Source: Glutamicibacter arilaitensis Re117 (lineage in GTDB: Bacteria > Actinomycetota > Actinomycetes > Actinomycetales > Micrococcaceae). From it: a stretch of 64,000 nt of DNA. How positions within the stretch are numbered: position 1 is the stretch's first letter; each line of letters opens with the position of its first letter. Of the stretch, positions 25,507-34,612 are shown in pieces. The translations under genes were made by a program, and so were the position numbers. Below the pieces are notes generated by a model, which saw nothing but the letters and a program-made list of their open reading frames with translations, had not been told where the DNA came from and did no database searches. The DNA is taken from contig NC_014550.1 of the NCBI RefSeq assembly GCF_000197735.1, positions 1,054,001 to 1,118,000 on the forward strand, written 5' to 3'.

Positions 25507-26418
25507 ATGGTTTGGATCGCTATTGCAGCGGCACTATGCAGTGCCTTTTGTCTTGCCTTTGGCGCGCACTTCCAGTCGCAAGCCGTACGCAGCGCCGTTG
25601 GTGGCCTGGACCTGACAATCAAAAATGTCGGGAAACTAGCTAGCAACAAACGCTGGACGAGCGGTCTGGGACTGATGGGCCTGGGGATGGCCTTGAATGT
25701 TTTTGCCTTGGCCAGCGCACCGCTAACGGTGGTGCAGCCAATTGGTGCTATTGCGCTGGTGATCACCGCGATGGTTAATGCCAAGGAAACTGACCTGACG
25801 ATGAATCGGCCAACGGTTGTTGCGATCATCAGCTGCATGATTGGTTCCGTGGGATTTGTGCTTTTGGCTGTGACGGTGACCAACGGCAATCAGTCGGTGT
25901 CCGAGGCTGAAGCGCACTTGATCGAAATGATCCTGGCAGTGGTCGTTGGCATCGTGGGATTGGCCACGATTTTCTTCCATAAGAAGCTGGGTGCCTTCTT
26001 CTACATCCTCAGCGCCGGCGTGCTTTTCGGGTTCGTCGCCGTGCTGGTGCGAACCATTGCAATTGCCGTACTCGGCCTTGGAGACAGCAGCTTCATGCAG
26101 CTGCCTTGGCTCGCTGGACTGGCAGTTGTCGTTGCAGGCCTGCTTGGTTCGTATTTTGTCCAGAAGGCCTACTCAAAGGGTCCTCCTGATCTGGTGATTG
26201 CCGGTCTGACGGTGATTGATCCGATTGTTGGCATTGCCATTGGAATCGGCATCCTTGGAGAACTTCGTCCTGATGTCCCAATGGTGGTTACCGTGCTGAT
26301 GCTGGTGGCTGCAATCTTGGCCATCGTGGGCGTGACCGCATTATCCAGGCATCACCCGGACGTGATTGAACGCCGGAACCAGACTGAAGCTGGAAAAATC
26401 ATGCCTGAATCCAAATAA
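25507..26418 (+). CDS. DMT/EamA-type membrane transporter
   Basis: A 303-residue protein with about 9-10 hydrophobic segments and a short basic tail. The pattern (AHFQSQAVRSAV, ASAPLTVVQPIGAIALVITAMVNA in the first half; GPPDLVIAGLTVIDPIVGIAIGIGILGE in the second) shows the internal duplication of drug/metabolite transporters and resembles actinobacterial DMT proteins placed next to glycosyltransferases. The substrate is unknown. It lies 58 bases before a GT4 gene on the same strand. Confidence 0.72.
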   Translation: MVWIAIAAALCSAFCLAFGAHFQSQAVRSAVGGLDLTIKNVGKLASNKRWTSGLGLMGLGMALNVFALASAPLTVVQPIGAIALVITAMVNAKETDLTMNRPTVVAIISCMIGSVGFVLLAVTVTNGNQSVSEAEAHLIEMILAVVVGIVGLATIFFHKKLGAFFYILSAGVLFGFVAVLVRTIAIAVLGLGDSSFMQLPWLAGLAVVVAGLLGSYFVQKAYSKGPPDLVIAGLTVIDPIVGIAIGIGILGELRPDVPMVVTVLMLVAAILAIVGVTALSRHHPDVIERRNQTEAGKIMPESK

Positions 26419-26476
26419 ACTGAAGATTCAGAATTCCTATCAAAACTACAACGCGTGTGAACGCCGAAGGATGCCC

Positions 26477-27658
26477 ATGGCCAAGGAAAAACCGCTGACC
26501 ATCGTCATTGCTGCTGACACCTATCCGCCAGACGTGAACGGTGCGGCGATGTTTTGCTACCGGTTGGCCACTGAGATGCACGCTCGTGGCCACCGCATGC
26601 ATGTGCTGGCAGTACGTGGGGACAAGGGCAAGACGTATACCGAGGTCCGTGACGAAGCTATAGTGCACCGCCTTGAATCGCATTCGGTACCTACGCATGA
26701 ATACTTCCGCATCGTCTTCCCATGGGAAGTCAACCAACAGATCGACAAGCTCTTGGCTGATATCAATCCCGATGTCGTGCATGCGCAGAGCCACTACATG
26801 ATCGGCCAGCGAACCCTTGGGTGGGCCCGCAAAAACAAGGTGCGGTCCGTTGCCACGAATCACTTCATGCCAGAGAACCTCGATCCTTTTCTACCGTTCC
26901 CGCGATGGTTCAAGCGAATTGTCGCCCACAATTCGTGGAAAGACATGGGGAAAATTTTTGGACGTGCGGACTTTGTCACCACTCCAACCCCGCTGGCGGC
27001 CAAAGCCATGCGCGAACGTGCCAAGCTAAGCAAAGTGCTTCCGCTGTCCAACGGAATCGAGGTCGGCAACTACGAGCTGGCTGCGGGTGAAGTAATCACT
27101 AAAAATGAGTTCCCCACGATATTGTTCGCCGGCCGTCTCGCCGTTGAAAAGAACATCAACGAACTCATCGAGGCATTGCCTTTAATGAGCAAGGTGCCCA
27201 ACGCCATCATCGAAATTGTCGGTGGGGGAGAGCAACGCACGCATCTGGAAAAGACTGCCGACGATTTGCAACTGCGCGATCGGGTTCGTTTCCTTGGACA
27301 TGTCAGCGATGAGCAGTTGCGCCAGGCCTACCTGCGCTGCGATGTGTTCTGCCAACCGGGCACCGCAGAATTGCAGTCCTTGGTGACACTGGAAGCCCTT
27401 TCCGCTTCCAAGCCCGTCGTCCTTGCTAATGCGATGGCGCTGCCTCATCTGGTGGATGAAGGCGTCAACGGGTACATGTTCACTCCCGGGGACAGGCAAG
27501 ACCTGGCCGACAAGCTGGACCGGATTCTGTCCATGGAGGAACAAGAGCGCGCCAAGATGGGTGAAGCGGGGCATAACAAGGTGAAGAACCATGCACAGGA
27601 AAAGACGATGAACTCATTCGAGGCCCTTTACCGCGGCCAAGAAGTCTCAACCCAATAG
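26477..27658 (+). CDS. glycosyltransferase, GT4 family
   Basis: About 393 residues. The N-terminal TIVIAADTYPPDVNGAAMFCYRLATEMHARGH is typical of PimB/mannosyl-type GT4 enzymes. The donor domain has ILFAGRLAVEKNINELIEAL, IVGGGEQRTHLEK and LVTLEALSASKPVVLANA. The ATG at 26477 is preferred to 26471 because AAGG ends 6 bases before it. It may mannosylate a lipid or cell-wall acceptor, but that is family-level inference. It is probably co-transcribed with the DMT transporter. Confidence 0.85.
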   Translation: MAKEKPLTIVIAADTYPPDVNGAAMFCYRLATEMHARGHRMHVLAVRGDKGKTYTEVRDEAIVHRLESHSVPTHEYFRIVFPWEVNQQIDKLLADINPDVVHAQSHYMIGQRTLGWARKNKVRSVATNHFMPENLDPFLPFPRWFKRIVAHNSWKDMGKIFGRADFVTTPTPLAAKAMRERAKLSKVLPLSNGIEVGNYELAAGEVITKNEFPTILFAGRLAVEKNINELIEALPLMSKVPNAIIEIVGGGEQRTHLEKTADDLQLRDRVRFLGHVSDEQLRQAYLRCDVFCQPGTAELQSLVTLEALSASKPVVLANAMALPHLVDEGVNGYMFTPGDRQDLADKLDRILSMEEQERAKMGEAGHNKVKNHAQEKTMNSFEALYRGQEVSTQ

Positions 27659-27758
27659 CCGCTTCGTCATCCTAAGGTGCGTCAAATCGATGTTTTGGCT
27701 AGTGATGCCCTAGAATATTTCGAGTGTGGTTACTTCCGCTGCGGTGGATGACCCATGT

Positions 27759-27832
<74 letters not shown>

Positions 27833-27838
27833 CCGATG

Positions 27839-27886
27839 AAAATCGTCCGGTAACTTGTGTCAACGAGTTATCGGGCGATTTTTGTT
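27839..27886 (+). terminator. tRNA-Met terminator
   Basis: A 17-base arm pair (27839-27855 with 27866-27882) with two G-T pairs, ending in a run of T. Confidence 0.75.
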
Positions 27887-28196
27887 AGTCCAGGGGATCT
27901 TTAAGGGGTCGCTGGAGATCATGTTGAACAATGCCGGGATGAAACTCCGAGTCTCGGCCTACCACTATATTCTCAAAAGCAGTGCTGGCATCTCTCAACG
28001 GTTCAAAACCTTCGCGAAGATTTCCCGCACGCCGTGCCACGATAAGCCTTCGAATGAAGCCTGCAGCTAACGCTATGCCGAACAAAATGAAGGGCACGAT
28101 ACCGAAACCGGGTTTCGTTCCGTCTTGCCACAAACCGTAGATCATGCCAAGACCTAACGCAGCGATGCACGCGGTCATGATCAGCGCTTTTTTCAT
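27885..28196 (-). CDS. small hypothetical membrane protein
   Basis: A 103-residue protein with two hydrophobic segments (residues 3-21 and about 33-49) and a charged C-terminal half (RRLIVARRAGNLREGFEPL). No family recognised. It lies between a tRNA terminator and an M23 peptidase gene on the same strand. Coding status is moderately supported by the membrane-topology pattern. Confidence 0.45.
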   Translation of the reverse strand: MKKALIMTACIAALGLGMIYGLWQDGTKPGFGIVPFILFGIALAAGFIRRLIVARRAGNLREGFEPLRDASTAFENIVVGRDSEFHPGIVQHDLQRPLKDPLD

Positions 28197-28276
28197 GGAC
28201 CGCCCGTCTCTCTGTGCCTGACTTGATGGCTTTCATCTTACCGAGGAACTAAAGGGAACTAGTAGTGCGGCGTTGT

Positions 28277-28819
28277 TCATTGATTCAACGGCAACAAGAT
28301 GGACGGGCGCAGATCACGAATGAGCAGAACCGGATCAATATATTCGCCGTTTAATCGCACTCCCCAATGGATACATCGAGCAGAGCAGTGTGCTCCGGTT
28401 CCCACGTTTCCCACGTGGGCTCCGGCCTGAACCCAGTCGCCGACTTTCGCCTCGGCGATGACAGGTTCGATGCTCGTTTTGAAACCATTGCCGTGATCAA
28501 TCACCAGCACAGGGCGGTCCACTACCCTCGAAGCGAACGTGACTTTCCCTCGCTGCGGAGCAAAGACTTTGTCTCCTTCACTGGCGCCTAGGTCAACTCC
28601 TCGATGCCCAGGAAGCCAATTTTCCGCTGGCTTATCAAAAGGCCCGACGATTTTAGGTTCACCGGCTAGTGGCCACCGCCAACCGTTACTGGCCGATAAC
28701 GCTGCCGGCGCCGGTGGCTGTGGTTGGCTCGGTGGGACGGTGCTAACCGTTGTCAGCGCAACACTGACGGTCATCGTCAGGAGCCTTATGAGGCGCAAAA
28801 GAACTACTTTGGTTTTCAT
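28277..28819 (-). CDS. secreted M23-family peptidase (LytM domain)
   Basis: A 180-residue protein with an N-terminal signal/anchor segment (LIRLLTMTVSVALTTVS), a Pro-rich linker, and an M23 domain from about residue 48. Zinc-site segments HRGVDLG (H-x3-D) and CIHWGVRLNG (H-x-H-type site, here IHWG) are visible. It is divergent from rpsB, a placement common in actinobacteria. A role in cell-wall cleavage or as a LytM regulator is family-based inference. Confidence 0.85.
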   Translation of the reverse strand: MKTKVVLLRLIRLLTMTVSVALTTVSTVPPSQPQPPAPAALSASNGWRWPLAGEPKIVGPFDKPAENWLPGHRGVDLGASEGDKVFAPQRGKVTFASRVVDRPVLVIDHGNGFKTSIEPVIAEAKVGDWVQAGAHVGNVGTGAHCSARCIHWGVRLNGEYIDPVLLIRDLRPSILLPLNQ

Positions 28820-29213
28820 TCTTTCAGCGTCTGACGATGCAACGCTTGAGGCTTAGAGCCCGCGACGAATTGTGGGTAAGCCGATGGGCTCTAGATCACG
28901 GTACTAAGTGCCTTGAGTAGCGATGCGTGTAGTACACTTGAAACAGCAGTTTCCTGTCATTGTTGTGTCCAAAACTGGGTGCAATAGGTAGGAGATTGAC
29001 TTCGCGTATGAGGTTCCACAGTCAAATATGTCTGTGGCCTGAGGTTCCAGTGGTCCGAGAGAATCGGTGGACTGACGGCGAGATGCCAAGCATCTTCGGG
29101 GCTCATACTAGGGCAGATATCCACAATGGCTATTTGCATCAACCCGAACAACTAAGAGCAGTTACCGCGGGCGCTTGTGCGCCCGGTCCGCCACTGCTGA
29201 AAGGAGTTGCGAC
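28820..29213. other. long intergenic/leader region before rpsB
   Basis: No convincing gene in 394 bases. It must hold the divergent promoters of the M23 gene and the rpsB operon, but no strong -35/-10 pair stands out. Close to rpsB there is a GC-rich inverted sequence (GGGCGC then GCGCCC, near 29169-29183), and AAAGGAG 7 bases before the ATG. A long 5' leader with S2 autoregulation is possible. Confidence 0.45.
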
Positions 29214-30038
29214 ATGCCAGTCGTAACCATGCGAGAGCTGCTTGACAGCGGCGTCCACTTCGGCCACCAGACCCGTCGCTGGAACCCAAAGATGAAGCGT
29301 TTCATCTTCACCGAGCGCAACGGCATCTACATCATCGACCTGCAGCAGTCGCTGTCGTTCATCGACCGCGCTTACGAGTTCGTGAAGCAGACTGTTGCTC
29401 ACGGCGGCACCGTACTGTTCGTTGGTACCAAGAAGCAGGCTCAGGAAGCAATTGCTGAGCAGGCTAACCGCGTTGGCCAGCCATACGTGAACCAGCGCTG
29501 GCTCGGCGGTATGCTGACCAACTTCCAGACCGTCTCCAAGCGCGTTCAGCGCATGAAGGAACTGGAAGAGATCAACTTCGAGGACGTTGCTGGCTCCGGT
29601 CACACCAAGAAGGAACTGCTGCTGCTCAAGCGCGAGCTGACCAAGCTGCAGAACAACCTCGGTGGTATCCGCAACCTGACCCGCACCCCTTCGGCGATCT
29701 GGATCGTTGACACCAAGAAGGAACACCTGGCAATCGACGAAGCTCAGAAGCTGGGCATCCCTGTTGTCGCCATCTTGGACACCAACTGCGACCCAGACGA
29801 AGTTACCTACCCAATCCCAGGCAACGACGACGCTATCCGCTCCGTCAACCTGCTGACCCGCGTTGTTGCTGACGCTGTGGCCGAAGGCCTCATCGCCAAG
29901 AACAACAAGGCTGCAGGCAAGTCTGAGGGTGCCGCTGAGCCAATGGCTGAGTGGGAGCGCGAACTGCTCGAGGGTGAGAAGGCTAAGGCTGAAGCTCCTG
30001 CTGAGGAAGCTGCAACCAAGGCTGACGAAGCTAAGTAG
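29214..30038 (+). CDS. rpsB: 30S ribosomal protein S2
   Basis: A 274-residue protein starting [31 protein letters not shown], with the S2 signatures [22 protein letters not shown] and [20 protein letters not shown] precedes the ATG, which places the start at 29214. The C-terminal tail is acidic and Ala-rich, as in other actinobacteria. Followed by tsf. Confidence 0.98.
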   Translation: MPVVTMRELLDSGVHFGHQTRRWNPKMKRFIFTERNGIYIIDLQQSLSFIDRAYEFVKQTVAHGGTVLFVGTKKQAQEAIAEQANRVGQPYVNQRWLGGMLTNFQTVSKRVQRMKELEEINFEDVAGSGHTKKELLLLKRELTKLQNNLGGIRNLTRTPSAIWIVDTKKEHLAIDEAQKLGIPVVAILDTNCDPDEVTYPIPGNDDAIRSVNLLTRVVADAVAEGLIAKNNKAAGKSEGAAEPMAEWERELLEGEKAKAEAPAEEAATKADEAK

Positions 30039-30106
30039 TCACCTGCGTGACTCTAAGAGTTTGCCTTGAGACACTAGCGTGTTGATTGAGGCAAGTTCTA
30101 CCAAGT

Positions 30107-30144
30107 CTTGTGGGACGGGCCGGAGAACCGACCCGTCCCACAAG
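30107..30144 (+). terminator. rpsB-tsf intergenic hairpin (attenuator-like)
   Basis: A perfect 13-bp stem (CTTGTGGGACGGG with its complement) and a 12-base loop. There is no T-run after it, so it may reduce read-through or mark an mRNA end rather than stop all transcription. Confidence 0.7.
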
Positions 30145-30183
30145 CAAATCAAACTTGAAACTCCTAGCTGAATGGGATTGCAC

Positions 30184-31020
30184 GTGGCAAACTACACCGC
30201 TGCTGATATCAAGGCACTGCGCGAGCGCACTGGCGCCGGCATGATGGACGTTAAGAAGGCTCTGGACGAGGCTAACGGCGACGCCGAGAAGGCCATCGAG
30301 ATCATTCGCGTCAAGGGTCTGAAGGGCGCTACCAAGCGCGAAGGCCGCTCGACCGCTGAAGGTCTGGTTGCAGCTAAGGTCGACGGCAACGTTGGCGTTA
30401 TGGTTGAAATCAACTGCGAGACCGACTTCGTAGCAAAGAACGATAAGTTCATCGCACTGGCTGACAAGGTTCTGAATGCCGCTGTTGCATCCGGTGCCGC
30501 TGACGCCGAAGCACTGTTGGCTTTCGAGCTGGAAGGCAAGACCATCGGTGACACCGTCATCGAAGAAGGCGCAATCCTCGGTGAGAAGATTGTTGTTCGT
30601 CGCGTAGCCCGCATCGAAGGTGCCAAGGTTGCTTCGTACCTGCACAAGACCAGCAAGGACCTGCCAGCTCAGGTTGGCGTTCTGATGGCTGTGGATGCTG
30701 ACAGCGAAGCTGCTGCAACCGTTGCCCACGACGTTGCTGTGCACACCGCTGCAATGGCTCCTACCTACCTGTCCCGCGAAGAGGTTCCAGAAGATAAGGT
30801 CGCCGATGAGCGCCGTATCGCTGACGAAACCGCTCGCGCAGAGGGCAAGCCTGAAGCTGCATTGACCAAGATCGTTGAAGGCCGTCTGACCGGCTTCTTC
30901 AAGGAGATCGTCCTGGTTGATCAGGCTTTCGCTAAGGATGCAAAGAAGACCGTAGGCAAGGTCTTCGAAGAAGCTGGCACCAAGCCAGTTGCTTTCGCAC
31001 GCTTCCGCGTTGGCGCCTAA
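30184..31020 (+). CDS. tsf: elongation factor Ts
   Basis: About 278 residues. ADIKALRERTGAGMMDVKKAL is the N-terminal signature and EINCETDFVAKND the second. GTG at 30184 gives the family-standard MANYTAAD start with GGGA 6 bases ahead; an in-frame ATG at 30172 is less likely. It recycles EF-Tu-GDP. Confidence 0.97.
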   Translation: MANYTAADIKALRERTGAGMMDVKKALDEANGDAEKAIEIIRVKGLKGATKREGRSTAEGLVAAKVDGNVGVMVEINCETDFVAKNDKFIALADKVLNAAVASGAADAEALLAFELEGKTIGDTVIEEGAILGEKIVVRRVARIEGAKVASYLHKTSKDLPAQVGVLMAVDADSEAAATVAHDVAVHTAAMAPTYLSREEVPEDKVADERRIADETARAEGKPEAALTKIVEGRLTGFFKEIVLVDQAFAKDAKKTVGKVFEEAGTKPVAFARFRVGA

Positions 31021-31092
31021 GCTTTCAGCTTCAGGCACTACATAACACGCATTAAGCGACTCGCATTCAGAGAAATCTGAGTGCACAAGAAC

Positions 31093-31143
31093 AAAGGGAG
31101 GTGAGCACCGAGAAATAACTCGGTGACTCGCCTCCCTTTTCTT
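31093..31143 (+). terminator. tsf terminator
   Basis: A long nested hairpin: outer arms AAAGGGAGGTGAG and CTCGCCTCCCTTT (one mismatch), inner arms CACCGAG and CTCGGTG, followed by TTTTCTT-type sequence. Confidence 0.82.
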
Positions 31144-31223
31144 GAGCCCGGATCACAAGATAACTTGGGAACTGGGAAGTACTACCCACAGCTTGATTCC
31201 GACCTCCAGGAGTAAGACAACTT

Positions 31224-31946
31224 ATGCCAACCACCCCAGCAACCAAACGTCGTCGCGTCCTGCTAAAGCTTTCCGGTGAGGTGTTCGGCGGTGGCAAGGT
31301 CGGCGTTGACCCAGACACCGTTCGTGGCGTGGCTCGGCAAATCGCCGAAACCGTGGGTGAAGTAGAAGTGGCCATCGTCGTTGGCGGCGGTAACTTCTTC
31401 CGCGGCGCCGAACTTTCGGCCGCAGGCATGGACCGCTCCCGCGCAGACTACATGGGCATGCTCGGCACCGTGATGAACTGCCTCGCTCTGCAGGACTTCC
31501 TGGAACAGTGCGGTGTGGAAACTCGCGTGCAGTCCGCCATCGCCATGGCACAGGTCGCGGAGAACTACATTCCACGTCGCGCCATCCGCCACATGGAAAA
31601 GGATCGCGTCGTCATCTTTGGTGCGGGCGCAGGTCTGCCATACTTCTCCACCGATACCGTCGCCGCCCAGCGTGCGCTGGAAGTGGATGCTGACGAGGTA
31701 TTGATGGCTAAATCTGGTGTTGACGGCGTATACACTGCTGACCCGAAGAAGGATCCAACCGCGCAGAAGCTGGACACCCTGACCTACAGCGAAGCACTGC
31801 TGAAGAACATTCGTGTGATGGACCAGACCGCCATGACCATGTGCCAGGATAACAAGCTGGATATGCTCGTCTTTGGTATGGAAGGCGAAGGAAACGTGGC
31901 TGCAGCTATCCGCGGTGAGCGGATCGGTACCACCGTCACCGTTTAA
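31224..31946 (+). CDS. pyrH: UMP kinase
   Basis: A 240-residue amino-acid-kinase-fold enzyme ([39 protein letters not shown]) that phosphorylates UMP for pyrimidine nucleotide supply. AGGAG lies 14 bases ahead of the ATG. It precedes frr in the conserved order. Confidence 0.97.
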   Translation: MPTTPATKRRRVLLKLSGEVFGGGKVGVDPDTVRGVARQIAETVGEVEVAIVVGGGNFFRGAELSAAGMDRSRADYMGMLGTVMNCLALQDFLEQCGVETRVQSAIAMAQVAENYIPRRAIRHMEKDRVVIFGAGAGLPYFSTDTVAAQRALEVDADEVLMAKSGVDGVYTADPKKDPTAQKLDTLTYSEALLKNIRVMDQTAMTMCQDNKLDMLVFGMEGEGNVAAAIRGERIGTTVTV

Positions 31947-32023
31947 TTGGCGATCGTGGCCTAGGATTGAAGTAGATTTATTTCCCGTTGCGGAAACACA
32001 GATGAAGAACTTGAGGAGTACCG

Positions 32024-32581
32024 GTGATTGAGGAAACGCTGGCGGAGACCGCCGAAAAGATGGAACGCACCATTGACGCTGCCAAGGAGGACTTCGCGAC
32101 GATTCGTACCGGTCGCGCGCACCCAGGCATGTACTCGAAGGTCATGGTTGACTACTACGGTTCGCCAACCCCACTGCAGCAGCTGGCATCATTCGCAGTA
32201 CCTGAGGCACGCACCATCACCATCACCCCATTCGATGTGACCGCTTTGCGCGAAATCGAAAAGGCTCTGGGTGACCCAGAGGTTGGTGCCAACCCATCAT
32301 CGGATGGCAAGATGATCCGCGTGGTCCTTCCGGTGCTGACTGAAGAGCGCCGCAAGGAATACGTCAAGCTGGCCAAGGCCAAGGGCGAAGACGCTCGTGT
32401 TGCACTGCGTAACCACCGCCGCAAGGCCAAGGACACCATCGACAAGCTGGTCAAGGATGGCGAAATTGGTGAAGATGAGGGGACTCGCGCAGAAAAGGAC
32501 CTGGACGCACTGACTAAGAAGCACGTCGATTCGGTCGATGAGATTCTGAAGAACAAAGAAGCCGAGCTGCTGGAAGTCTAA
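32024..32581 (+). CDS. frr: ribosome recycling factor
   Basis: A 185-residue three-helix-bundle protein starting at GTG after GAGGAG. RTGRAHPGM, YYGSPTPLQQLAS and ALRNHRRKAKD are typical RRF motifs. Its final A is the first base of the cdsA ATG, so the two are translationally coupled. Confidence 0.97.
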   Translation: MIEETLAETAEKMERTIDAAKEDFATIRTGRAHPGMYSKVMVDYYGSPTPLQQLASFAVPEARTITITPFDVTALREIEKALGDPEVGANPSSDGKMIRVVLPVLTEERRKEYVKLAKAKGEDARVALRNHRRKAKDTIDKLVKDGEIGEDEGTRAEKDLDALTKKHVDSVDEILKNKEAELLEV

Positions 32582-33846
32582 TGCCGGGCTCGACAGAGAA
32601 CACTGGGGGCAACGCTTCGGCGGTGCCCTCAGTGGCATCCGGTAACGCCCAGCCGATGACTCGCCGTGAGGCCCGCGCTCTGCGTGAAGCGCAGGAAAAG
32701 GCTGAGAAGCGTGGCGGCAAAAAACGTAGCGAGCCTGCACAGGCCCCTGCGCCACAGGCTTCCCAAGAGCAGCCTGCAGTTGACCTCGCACCATCGGCTG
32801 AGGACAAGGCCAAGACTGCCCATGCTAAACAGCGCACAAAAATAGTTTTTGGGGCCGATAAAGAGCAACCGAAGAAGGTGGCTCAACCGGCATCTGGGCA
32901 GCCGGTGTCAGTCCAGCCCGAGCCGCCGCAGAGCGATTCTGAGGACCTGGCCGAGACCGGGGAACCCGATGCGCAGGAAGCGGCGATTCCGCCGGAACTG
33001 CTGATCGGTAACCCGGAGCCGAAAAAGTCGCGGGCCGGACGCAACCTTCCCGCGGCTATTGGCGTGGGCGTGGTGCTACTTGGCATCGTGCTCGCCGGGC
33101 TGTTCCTCTATGAACCGCTGTTGGTTTTTGCGGTGACGGTGCTTAGCGGCATTGGTTGCTGGGAAGTAGCGCGAGCCACGACCCACGCAAAAACGGCGGT
33201 CCCGCAGCTTCCGTTGTACCTTGCCTCGGTGCTACTTCCAGCCAGTGCCGTGCTCGGTGGAGTGGAAGCCCTAGGATTCAGCTTTGTTGCCTGTATTCTC
33301 ATTGCTTTGCTCTTCCGGGTCATGGAAGGGCTCAAGGGTGCCGTTGCCTCCGTGATGAGTAGTGTCTTTATCATCACCTGGGTGCCATTGTTGCTCTCCT
33401 TCGCGTTGTTGATGCTTGAAGGGGATAACGGTCAGTGGCTGATCGCCACCATCTTGTTGTTGGCGGTGGCCAACGATACCTTCGGGTACATCGTGGGTGT
33501 TTTGATCGGCAAGCATCCCATGGCACCAAAAATCTCACCTAAGAAGTCCTGGGAGGGCTTCAGCGGATCGATGATTGGATCGATGGCCATCGGCGCCTGC
33601 GCCATGTATTTCTGGCTTGATATGCCATGGTGGACCGGTGTCATTCTCGCCTTCTTTACCACCATCGCCGCCACCACTGGCGACTTCGCGGAGTCGATGG
33701 TGAAGCGCGAATTGGGCATTAAAGACATGAGCAATCTACTGCCTGGCCATGGCGGAATCATGGATCGACTGGATTCGGTACTATTTGTCATCCCGCTGGG
33801 ATACCTGATTTCGCACCTACTTGCGTGGAGCGTTGCGGTTTTCTGA
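32581..33846 (+). CDS. cdsA: phosphatidate cytidylyltransferase with long N-terminal extension
   Basis: A 421-residue protein. The first about 150 residues are polar, Lys/Glu/Gln/Pro-rich and probably disordered; the rest is a multi-pass CDP-diglyceride synthetase with the signature VKRELGIKDMSNLLPGHGG-I-x-DRLDS near residues 375-400. It makes CDP-diacylglycerol for phospholipids. The start overlaps the frr stop by one base, which supports the extended N-terminus as genuine. Confidence 0.93.
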   Translation: MPGSTENTGGNASAVPSVASGNAQPMTRREARALREAQEKAEKRGGKKRSEPAQAPAPQASQEQPAVDLAPSAEDKAKTAHAKQRTKIVFGADKEQPKKVAQPASGQPVSVQPEPPQSDSEDLAETGEPDAQEAAIPPELLIGNPEPKKSRAGRNLPAAIGVGVVLLGIVLAGLFLYEPLLVFAVTVLSGIGCWEVARATTHAKTAVPQLPLYLASVLLPASAVLGGVEALGFSFVACILIALLFRVMEGLKGAVASVMSSVFIITWVPLLLSFALLMLEGDNGQWLIATILLLAVANDTFGYIVGVLIGKHPMAPKISPKKSWEGFSGSMIGSMAIGACAMYFWLDMPWWTGVILAFFTTIAATTGDFAESMVKRELGIKDMSNLLPGHGGIMDRLDSVLFVIPLGYLISHLLAWSVAVF

Positions 33847-33969
33847 TCCGTTGATGACGCTGCCTAGGTGTGGCCATTGAGCTAAGTATGGCTCGACCAA
33901 ATAGAATGGAGTGGGTGCCGTCTTCGGGCGGTATTCCACTGACCTCTGACTAAAGAAAAAGGAACTGTC

Positions 33970-34542
33970 GTGTCGCAGCAGCAAGATGCTCCGTTTTCCC
34001 ACGTACCGGATTCGGAATTCGGCTACAACGCAAAGCAGGTTGATGCGTTCCTCAGCCGTGCCCGGGCCACCTTCAACGGTGGGGGAAACGACGACAGCGT
34101 GGTCACCAGCCACCTGATCCGCCGAACCACCTTCGCCCCACAGAAGGGCGGTTATCAAGCCCGTGAAGTGGATGGCGCGTTGGACCGGCTAGAGGATGTT
34201 TTTGCCAAGCGGGAACGCGATGACCTCATCGCTCACCAGGGTGAGGAAGTCTGGTTGCAGCAGGTTGGACGCCTGGCGGCCATTCTGCGTGGCCGTTTGC
34301 ACCGTTCCAAGGGCGAGCGCTTCCGCCGCCCTTCACGGTCCAATGCGTCGAGCTACAACGTCGAAGACGTCGACCGGCTCTGCGACCAGCTGATTGACTA
34401 CTTCGAAAACGATGTGCCGATGGCCGTGGACGCCGTGCGCCGCGTTGAGTTCCGCTCCGCGCAGGGTACCGACGGCTACGAAGAATCCCAGGTTGATGCC
34501 TTCCTCGATCGCGTGGTCGAGTTGATGGCATCCATCGACTAG
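33970..34542 (+). CDS. DivIVA-repeat protein
   Basis: A 190-residue protein starting at GTG after AAGGAA. It contains four copies of the short DivIVA-type motif (G/S-Y-x3-x-V-D-x-L/F-x-D/R): GYNAKQVDAFLSRA, GYQAREVDGALDRL, SYNVEDVDRLCDQL and GYEESQVDAFLDRV. It lacks the long coiled coil of Wag31/DivIVA itself. A role in cell-pole or division organisation is family-level inference. Confidence 0.8.
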   Translation: MSQQQDAPFSHVPDSEFGYNAKQVDAFLSRARATFNGGGNDDSVVTSHLIRRTTFAPQKGGYQAREVDGALDRLEDVFAKRERDDLIAHQGEEVWLQQVGRLAAILRGRLHRSKGERFRRPSRSNASSYNVEDVDRLCDQLIDYFENDVPMAVDAVRRVEFRSAQGTDGYEESQVDAFLDRVVELMASID

Positions 34543-34568
34543 TTCAGGTACCACCAACTGAATATTTT

Positions 34569-34604
34569 CCGTGGGCACCGGATGTTATCGTTCGGTGCCC
34601 ACGG
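34569..34604. terminator. bidirectional terminator hairpin
   Basis: A perfect 12-bp stem, CCGTGGGCACCG and its complement, with a 12-base loop, between the convergent DivIVA-repeat and MFS genes. A short T/A-rich run flanks each side. Confidence 0.78.
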
Positions 34605-34612
34605 TATTTAAG

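Noticed and set aside
30031..31086. 351-residue open frame on the minus strand
   Set aside because: Antisense shadow of tsf, whose protein is certain.
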